A stretch of DNA of 64,000 bases from assembly GCA_948099385.1 (NCBI GenBank), contig CANUEZ040000193.1, positions 508,501 through 572,500 of the forward strand, in the 5' to 3' direction. Positions 57,471 through 64,000 of the stretch are shown piece by piece. Under the pieces are notes generated by a model, which saw only the letters and a list, made by a program, of their open reading frames with translations, did not search any database and was not told where the DNA came from. Position numbers and translations under genes: made by a program. Source of the DNA: Fasciola hepatica (taxonomy: Eukaryota; Platyhelminthes; Trematoda; Plagiorchiida; Fasciolidae). Each line of letters opens with the position of its first letter. Position 1 is the stretch's first letter.

Positions 57471-60400
57471 ATGCCAAGGAAAGGATCAAAGGCAGTCGAA
57501 CCCGGACAGGAAGTAATACGGCAAGTCTCTGGGGAGGTTTTGGGTACTTATGATTCTTTAGCTAATGCTAGATCGCCTAGTCCTGTCAGTGCTTGCTCAT
57601 GTGTTATTGAAAGCAATATTGATCGTAAGGACGTTGATTTATATAAGCTGAGAATAATAGAACTAGAGCAACAGTTACTTTCGGCTAGACTACAGGCGCA
57701 TGAAGCAGAGAAGTGTACACAGAAACAGCGAGAGTATAGGACCAGTGACTTCGACACTTCCGATAGGTTAGAGTGCAATGAGGTAGGGAACCCCACGCAG
57801 GTCGCCGACTACAAACCACCATCGATCGATCTGCCTAGAGTGGAGTTAACGGTTTTCGACGGGCGAGCTGAGCAATATTGCAAGTTTGTCAAACAGTTCG
57901 AGACGTTCGTTGAAAACAAGGTAAACGACCCTGGGCAAAGGCTTCTTTACCTTACTCACTACTGCCGAGGCCGAGCGCGAGAAGCTATCGACGGATGCAC
58001 CATGCTCGATCCAGAACAAGGCTACACAAGGGCAAGAAAGATTCTGAGGGACTTGTTTGGCCAACCTTTCAAAGTAGCCCGTAACCTAATAGAGGGCGTG
58101 ATGGCAGAGGCAAAGAAAACCAAGGGCGACGTCTACACCATGGCCGACCTGGTGATCAAGATGCAGAACTGCTCAATAGCCCTCGACCATTTAGGTTACA
58201 GAGCTGACCTAGACGCCATGCACACTTTGGAAGGCATAGTCCGTCACCTCTCTCCCGAACTACAGGGTCGGTGGGCGGAAGAAGCTGAAAGGATAAGCCG
58301 AGGCGACAGAGAAGCCAACTTCGAAGACCTGACTGAATACTTAGACAGGCAAACGAAGATAGCTGACAGCAGATTCGGCCGACTCATCCGGGACAGCAAC
58401 CGAGCAAACAAGCCCAGTGCTAGCGAAGTCCAAACCCCTGTACGGGAACATCCAAAGTACCAGCCTTGGACCAACACACACGTCATTTCACGAGATGCTA
58501 CGGCGAAACCAAATTGCAGATCCTGTGGTACTAGCCATGGCCTACCAGAATGCCCCAAGTTCGGCAATGCCACAATAGACGAACGGTGGGGAATGGCGAG
58601 GATGGCAGGAGCATGTTTCATCTGTCTCAACACCACGCACCGGGCAGCAGCCTGTAGAACAAGGAATCGATGTGGTTACGAGGGCTGCACGGGCAGACAC
58701 CATCGGCTGCCGCATCAGGCGAGAATAACCATATCCGAGGCGAGTGCCAAGCCCAGCGTGATTTGCTCAACTTCACAATCTGCCAGTAATCCGGTACGTT
58801 TAGGCGTAGTGGCCGTGGGAGTAGTGACTCCGACTGGGATAGCCAAGGCGTTGGCTTTCGTTGATAGTGGATCCGACACCACTTTAGTGAAAGAGCGGTT
58901 TGCCGACAAACACCAACTGGCTAAAGGGGCGACGTCGTTAGCAGTGAGCACGGTGGGCGGAACACAGGTAATGACTGCCGGTAGATTAAGGCTGCAACTC
59001 ATCTCTCTAGACACTAACGAGGAAATTGAACCAACGGAGGCATTCACGTTAGCGGATCTCCCCATGCGAGCACCAAGGTCGGTGAACGCAATCTTGACTC
59101 GATGGCCCCACCTGCAGGATGTAACCGTTGTAGACTGGGAAGATGATGAGGTGGATCTCCTCATCGGATGCGACGTGCCAGAGGCGCATTGGGTGCTTGA
59201 CCAAAGAGTGGGCGACCGCCAGGCACCTTATGCCGTACGCACGGCTCTGGGATGGATGTTATACGGTCCAGTAGGGGTACGCGGTTCCGTGAATTACTTA
59301 TCCGCCGAAACGGACCGCATAGAGTATCATCTTCAACGGCTTTATGAAAAGGAGTTTCATGACATTGGGGACGAAAGACCGACGTTGTCTCAAGAGGATC
59401 ACTTCGCTCTACAAACGGTGCGGCAAGGCTCTAGAGGCCTCAAAAAACAGTTCGAGGTTCCCCTCCCATGGCGCACACCGGTCGACCCGTGGACTGACAA
59501 CAGAAATTATGTTCTCCAACGATTACTACGACTAAAAGAACGCTTCATTCGAGACCAGAATCTGTGGGAACGATACGCGGATTTGATGAAGCGAAACGAG
59601 GACCTCGGTTACGTTGAAAGGGTGCCTGTTAACACCGACAGCAAAAGGGGTATCTGGTATCTGCCTCACCATCCGGTTATCAACCCCAAGAAACCCAATA
59701 AACTGCGCGTGGTTTTCGACTGTGCGGCCAAGTTCCAGGGCAAGTCGTTAAACGATCGCCTACTACAGGGGCCTGACTGGACCACACCACTGATCGATGT
59801 TCTGTGCCGTTTCAGAGTGGGTAAAGTGGCTTTGTCTGCTGACATTAGGGAAATGTTCCATCAGGTGAAGATTCCGGTAGGAGAACGAGATGCTTTGCGT
59901 TTCCTGTGGTGGGAAGGGAGCGACCGGGACAATGCAGTGGTGAATTATAGAATGACCGTCCACCCCTTCGGAGCCATATCGTCACCATTTTGTGCCAACT
60001 ACGCCCTCCGAGAATCAGCGAACAAACATGGCGATCTGGTACATCGGACGGTGGTAGAAAGCGTCAGCAGGAACTTCTACGTCGACGACTACCTTGGGTC
60101 ATTCGATGATGTGGAATCAGCTCTAGAGCAGTTCAGGGGTCTGACGAGATTGCTGGAAGAGGGTGGCTTCCATCTAACTAAATGGATGTCGAACGCTTCG
60201 GAAGTGCTGAAGGTCATCCCGTATCACGAAAAGGTCGAAAGGGTAAGAGATTTGGACGGCTCTCCACTTCCTATCGAGCGCACTTTAGGAATACAATGGG
60301 ACGCGGAAACGGACGATTTTGTTTTCGAACTGAACGTTCCCGAGCTGCCAATAACCCGTCGTGGCATACTATCTGCCGTCTCAAGTTTGTTCGACCCGCT

Positions 60401-62666
60401 CGGTTTCGTCTCACCATGGCTGCTACCCGGAAAGATCTTGCTGCAGCGGCTGTGCCGTAAGAAAGTTGATTGGGACCAGTCACTGGACCGAGGGGACCGG
60501 CTGGACTGGGAGGAATTTTTGAACACCTTGAAGAAATTAGGGGACATAAGAATACCACGATGTTTGAACCCTGGCCATACGACACGGACTGGAGAACTAC
60601 ATGCCTTTTCCGATGCATCCGAAGTCGGTTATGGAGCTGTGGTTTACGGACGATGGTGCGCAGGAGATGGACAATATACCACGAGGATCCTGTTCGCCAA
60701 AGCCCGCGTTGCTCCACTGAAGTCGGTCTCAATCCCACGCCTTGAACTCAGCGCAGCCGTGTTGGCAGTCAGGGTGGTGCAAGCTGTGAAGAGATGTTTC
60801 GATCTCTGCATTTGGTCGGTGAGCTTCTGGACGGATTCAACGATAGTACTTTACTACATTAACAACGTACGGAGCCGGTTTAGTACTTTCGTTGCTAACC
60901 GGCTCACGATTATCCACGATGAATCGGCCACGCACCAGTGGAGTCATGTCAGGTCTGGCGATAATCCGGCCGACCTGTGCTCCCGAGGTGCGAACAACTT
61001 CAGGCAACTGGACACGTGGACGAGAGGGCCGAACTTCCTGCAATTGCCCAAACAGGACTGGCCCGTGTTCGAATTAAAACCCCCTACGGAATTGGAACTG
61101 GAGATCAAAGGCGTAGTGATAGCAACCAACGTCGTCGAAGCGTCGCCCATTTTATCGCGACTGGTCAGGTTTTCTTCCTGGATGAAGACGCTTCGTTCGC
61201 TAGTTTGGTTAACCAGGTTCAAGATAAGTTTACTAGTCATGAAAGGGCTACGGCCCTCAGGTCGGATACCGGTCGGCCCGATAGGTCCCGATGAGCTACA
61301 AGCGGCAGAGTACGATATTTTCAGAATGATACAACGCGAGGCTTTCGCCCAAGAACTCAAGAGGGCGGAAGAAGTGGGGCTGACCAATGAAGACATGCCA
61401 TCTCCAAGAGGCGAGCTGAAGCGTTTAAACCCCAAAATCATCAACGGACTGCTGCGGGTGGATGGTAGGCTGACCAACGCCCACCTGAACTTCGACACAA
61501 AGTATCCTATACTGCTGCCAGCGAGACAACCCGTAGTAGAGCTAATGATTCAACACGTCCACGCCATTGAGGGACATGCCGGGGAAAGTCACGTGACGAG
61601 CGTCATCCGAAAGCGTCTTTGGTTGTTGAGAGGACGAGAGACTGTAAAACGCGTGATCCGACGGTGTGTGCAATGCAGGAGACGTAATGCCACAGCAGGC
61701 AAACAACTCATGGCCCCACTACCAGAATGCAGGGTAACTACGGGCTGGTGGCCGTTCAGTGACACCGGGTTGGACTATTTCGGGCCCTTGTGGGTCAAGT
61801 GCGGGAAAAGATTAGAAAAGCGATACGGATGTATCATGACGTGCATGAAATCACGTGCGGTACACCTAGAAGTCGCACATTCGATGACGACCGATTCGTT
61901 TCTACGGGCCTTGCAAAGATTTATCAACCGAAGAGGCGTACCGGCCGATATATACTCAGATAATGGATCGAACTTTGTGGGCGCTCAACGGGAATTGCAG
62001 CGTTGGCACAAGAACATAAACAGGGACGAACTGCAGAACCGAACCGTGGCCTACGGCATACGCTGGCATTTCAACCCCCCACAGGCCAGTCACCGAGGCG
62101 GCATATGGGAACGCATGATCCGGTCCGCCAGACGGATATTGCTGTCAATCATGGAGCAGCAGCCGCCCGACGACGAGACCCTGAACACCGTCATGACTGA
62201 GGTGGAGCGAATCCTGAACAACCGCCCCCTGGTTCCAGTATTGAACGGCGACCCCACCCACCTGGCGCTCACCCCAAACGACTTATTGACGCTAAGGTCG
62301 AACGAGGGTTTCCAAGGGCCGGTAAACCTTCGTGGGAGCTACCTCCACGGGTGGAAGCAAGCGAATTATCTGGCCAAGGTCTTCTGGAGGCGATGGCTAC
62401 GGGAGTACCTACCGGCTTTGCAGACTCGACAGAAGTGGATGGCCAAAACAAGACCATTCAAAGTTGGGGACGTGGTTATGATCGCCGACGAACGCGCACA
62501 TTTCAGCGCTTGGTCTTTGGGAGTAGTTACGGAAACCATCAAAAGCACCGACGAAATGATAAGAACGGTGAAGGTGAAGACAGCTAACGGAGTGCTCATT
62601 CGTGACATACGCAGTATTAACCTACTCGAGAGCGAAGACGGAGGAGCTGATAACCCTGTGGCCTAG
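57471..62666 (+). CDS. BEL/Pao Gag-Pol polyprotein
   Basis: 1731 codons. The start is set at the ATG at 57471 (MPRKGSK) because the upstream in-frame ATG at 57390 lies inside the LTR. In order: coiled coil (about 55-95), Gag core (about 120-305), two zinc knuckles (C349-C361, and C382-C395 as CFICLNTTHRAAAC), aspartic protease with VDSGSDTTLV (464 on), RT with LSADIREMFHQVK (motif A, about 788) and NFYVDDYLG (catalytic YVDD 870-873), RNase H (FSDAS near 1046, LELS near 1091, WTDST near 1120, RSGDNPADL near 1161), integrase HHCC zinc site (about 1362-1402) and catalytic Asp1435, Asp1497 and Glu1547, then a C-terminal DUF5641-like domain (FKVGDVVMIADE, 1663 on). No stop, frameshift or changed catalytic residue was seen and there is no env gene. 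Potentially active. Confidence 0.95.
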   Translation: MPRKGSKAVEPGQEVIRQVSGEVLGTYDSLANARSPSPVSACSCVIESNIDRKDVDLYKLRIIELEQQLLSARLQAHEAEKCTQKQREYRTSDFDTSDRLECNEVGNPTQVADYKPPSIDLPRVELTVFDGRAEQYCKFVKQFETFVENKVNDPGQRLLYLTHYCRGRAREAIDGCTMLDPEQGYTRARKILRDLFGQPFKVARNLIEGVMAEAKKTKGDVYTMADLVIKMQNCSIALDHLGYRADLDAMHTLEGIVRHLSPELQGRWAEEAERISRGDREANFEDLTEYLDRQTKIADSRFGRLIRDSNRANKPSASEVQTPVREHPKYQPWTNTHVISRDATAKPNCRSCGTSHGLPECPKFGNATIDERWGMARMAGACFICLNTTHRAAACRTRNRCGYEGCTGRHHRLPHQARITISEASAKPSVICSTSQSASNPVRLGVVAVGVVTPTGIAKALAFVDSGSDTTLVKERFADKHQLAKGATSLAVSTVGGTQVMTAGRLRLQLISLDTNEEIEPTEAFTLADLPMRAPRSVNAILTRWPHLQDVTVVDWEDDEVDLLIGCDVPEAHWVLDQRVGDRQAPYAVRTALGWMLYGPVGVRGSVNYLSAETDRIEYHLQRLYEKEFHDIGDERPTLSQEDHFALQTVRQGSRGLKKQFEVPLPWRTPVDPWTDNRNYVLQRLLRLKERFIRDQNLWERYADLMKRNEDLGYVERVPVNTDSKRGIWYLPHHPVINPKKPNKLRVVFDCAAKFQGKSLNDRLLQGPDWTTPLIDVLCRFRVGKVALSADIREMFHQVKIPVGERDALRFLWWEGSDRDNAVVNYRMTVHPFGAISSPFCANYALRESANKHGDLVHRTVVESVSRNFYVDDYLGSFDDVESALEQFRGLTRLLEEGGFHLTKWMSNASEVLKVIPYHEKVERVRDLDGSPLPIERTLGIQWDAETDDFVFELNVPELPITRRGILSAVSSLFDPLGFVSPWLLPGKILLQRLCRKKVDWDQSLDRGDRLDWEEFLNTLKKLGDIRIPRCLNPGHTTRTGELHAFSDASEVGYGAVVYGRWCAGDGQYTTRILFAKARVAPLKSVSIPRLELSAAVLAVRVVQAVKRCFDLCIWSVSFWTDSTIVLYYINNVRSRFSTFVANRLTIIHDESATHQWSHVRSGDNPADLCSRGANNFRQLDTWTRGPNFLQLPKQDWPVFELKPPTELELEIKGVVIATNVVEASPILSRLVRFSSWMKTLRSLVWLTRFKISLLVMKGLRPSGRIPVGPIGPDELQAAEYDIFRMIQREAFAQELKRAEEVGLTNEDMPSPRGELKRLNPKIINGLLRVDGRLTNAHLNFDTKYPILLPARQPVVELMIQHVHAIEGHAGESHVTSVIRKRLWLLRGRETVKRVIRRCVQCRRRNATAGKQLMAPLPECRVTTGWWPFSDTGLDYFGPLWVKCGKRLEKRYGCIMTCMKSRAVHLEVAHSMTTDSFLRALQRFINRRGVPADIYSDNGSNFVGAQRELQRWHKNINRDELQNRTVAYGIRWHFNPPQASHRGGIWERMIRSARRILLSIMEQQPPDDETLNTVMTEVERILNNRPLVPVLNGDPTHLALTPNDLLTLRSNEGFQGPVNLRGSYLHGWKQANYLAKVFWRRWLREYLPALQTRQKWMAKTRPFKVGDVVMIADERAHFSAWSLGVVTETIKSTDEMIRTVKVKTANGVLIRDIRSINLLESEDGGADNPVA

Positions 62667-63379
62667 TAAACCTTTTTCACACCAGTAATCGAGGTGGATA
62701 AAGAAACACCATATATGCCACACAATCCCCGTCAAACACGTTAAGGTGCTCGCGGTCCCTTCGTTGACATTACAGAAGGTTCTTTCCGATATGTGGTGAT
62801 GAGTGCGATTCCATTATACATCCCGATACATACACACATGCACGACGCACTCTACATCCCGTAAACCCATCATACATGTGACAGTGTTCTTTGTTCGCCT
62901 TTTGTTGACGCTACCGAATGCCCCTTGCACATGTGGAAGTAGTGGAGCTGAGGTCACACATGCATGCTACATTTACTCGTTTTCTTGCCACGCGGTCTTT
63001 TGTTGACATTGCAGAAAGTCCTCCTTTGATGTGTAGTCATAACTGTGATTTCATTGTAACCCCGGCACACACACACACACACGCACGCACACGCACACAC
63101 ACACACACTCAAGCGCGTACATCCAGGACCGGACGGCCCCGTACGAGGACAACGTCTATGTGACCATTCACGCCCGCCATCGGTCATTTGGTCTTGTGGA
63201 AGATGTAGACTAGCCTCACGTCTATGTAGCCAATGGGTTAGGTGCGACCAGTAGTAGAACGTCGACGACGAGCATTAGACGCGCGCACTGACAGCAGGGC
63301 CTAGGCAGGTAGGAAGAATCAGTACCTTTATACCGAACCTTTGACTCTGCTAAGGATCCAGGAGGATTTTGGTGGGCGG
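62667..63379 (+). other. BEL/Pao 3' untranslated region with internal repeats
   Basis: No gene. About 90 bases at 62748 recur, diverged, at 62988 (shared CGCGGTC, TTGTTGACATT or TCGTTGACATT, CAGAAxGT, GTGxTTxCATT). A CA-rich tract (CACACGCAC units) lies at 63066-63109. No polypurine tract could be fixed next to the 3' LTR. Confidence 0.6.
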
Positions 63380-63759
63380 TGTAACAGCCGGTCGTGGAAA
63401 ATCCCCCTTTTTTCCCTCGCGATTCAGTGTTTTTTCCCAACATCACTCATTTCCATACACTATTGACTTGTCTTTACGAACTGGTTGTTTTTCTGGACCA
63501 ATTGTTGTTTGTTCGCGCCCAGAGCGCTATTTTGGCACATCCTTGTTCAGGACCTGCGTGACGCACGTGCTGTTTGCTCACACGCTGCTATTCGGTTTCT
63601 CGTTGTTGAGACTTTGTGATCGTATTATTGAGGTTTGTATATTGTTTACGTCATTGTTTATTTTAATAATCTAGTATCGTAGAATTATCACGGATAATCG
63701 CCTTCTGATTTCGGGATCCGTTGCGAATTTGGCTACGCATTGCTCAAACGTTCGTAACA
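63380..63759 (+). repeat. BEL/Pao 3' LTR
   Basis: 380 bases, TG...CA, matching the 5' LTR except for one extra T. It is followed by the second CCCTC target copy. Confidence 0.95.
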
Positions 63760-63764
63760 CCCTC

Positions 63765-64000
63765 CTACTCTAAGAAGGGTGCACAGAGTGGGGACATGGA
63801 AGTCACCACTGGGGAACAAAGGCGAAATTCGTGCGAGACCAATACTGGTGGAGTTCGCTGATGAGGCTACCCGGAATAGACTACTGGCGAGGGCAGCGGT
63901 AGTGGCTCAGATTACCAAGGGCAGATACCAGATTGTGCCGGACGAGCATAGGGTAAGGCCTGGTGGTCTAGCCCCAAGAGGTATCCTTGCTCGACCAGCC
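63765..64000 (+). mobile_element. CR1-like LINE ORF1, continuation after the BEL insertion
   Basis: The frame LRRVHRVGTWKSPLGNKGEI, ARPILVEFADEATRNRLLAR is open to the window edge. It is in register with the frame that ends at 57049 when the element and one CCCTC copy are discounted. ARPILVEFADEATRNRLL resembles the ORF1 domain found in CR1-like and related LINEs. The element continues beyond the window. Confidence 0.75.

Larger units (their letters stand above)
57050..63759 (+). mobile_element. Complete BEL/Pao LTR retrotransposon
   Basis: The element is bounded by LTRs of 379 and 380 bases that start TG and end CA and differ, as far as seen, by a single T in a homopolymer. The 5 bp target duplication CCCTC lies at 57045-57049 and 63760-63764. 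One uninterrupted gag-pol frame (57471-62666) and a 713-base 3' untranslated part fill the inside. The primer-binding site after 57428 could not be assigned to a tRNA. It is nested in a CR1 ORF1. All signs point to a very recent insertion. Confidence 0.95.

Overview
This is eukaryotic DNA, most plausibly from a parasitic flatworm (a trematode or a large-genome cestode). I infer this from one widely spread GT-AG spliced chromatin gene buried among retroelements of the kinds typical of these worms: RTE-like and CR1-like LINEs, Penelope-like elements, Ty3/Gypsy and BEL/Pao LTR elements, and tRNA-derived SINEs. The species cannot be named from the sequence alone.

Host gene. The only clear host gene is a BRPF1/peregrin homologue on the minus strand. 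Six exons can be placed: 34602-33817 (start codon, C2H2 finger, enhancer-of-polycomb-like motif), 33028-32744 (first PHD finger, first half), 15021-14786 (end of PHD1, zinc knuckle, start of extended PHD), 13488-13281 (end of extended PHD), 5889-5728 and 2171-2016. Joined, they keep one frame for about 611 codons and contain a complete PHD-knuckle-ePHD module. The bromodomain and PWWP parts must lie beyond the left edge. Introns are about 0.8, 17.7, 1.3, 7.4 and 3.6 kb.

Most striking structure. A 7.9 kb inverted repeat (24669-32586 and 34854-42771) has at least five substitutions and no net length difference between its arms. Its 2.27 kb spacer holds exactly exons 1 and 2 of the BRPF gene. 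The right arm continues outward into a Ty3/Gypsy pol gene, while the left arm is cut off in the middle of that element and joined to an RTE LINE. The right arm is therefore probably the source and the left arm the inverted copy.

Layout. 1-15 kb: BRPF exons 6 to 3 among Penelope fragments, SINEs, an RTE remnant and a 2.15 kb diverged palindrome at 11.0-13.2 kb. 15-24.7 kb: a SINE inverted dimer with target duplication, Gypsy gag, LINE RT and a broken RTE. 24.7-42.8 kb: the large inverted repeat around exons 1-2. 42.8-44.4 kb: remaining Gypsy pol. 44.4-56 kb: several CR1-like copies whose ORF1 carries a PHD-like finger. 56-64 kb: a CR1-like ORF1 split by a structurally complete, very young BEL/Pao element (57050-63759) with near-identical LTRs, a 5 bp target duplication and one uninterrupted 1731-codon polyprotein.

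Apart from the BRPF exons and the BEL polyprotein, almost every recognisable reading frame is a decayed retroelement fragment.
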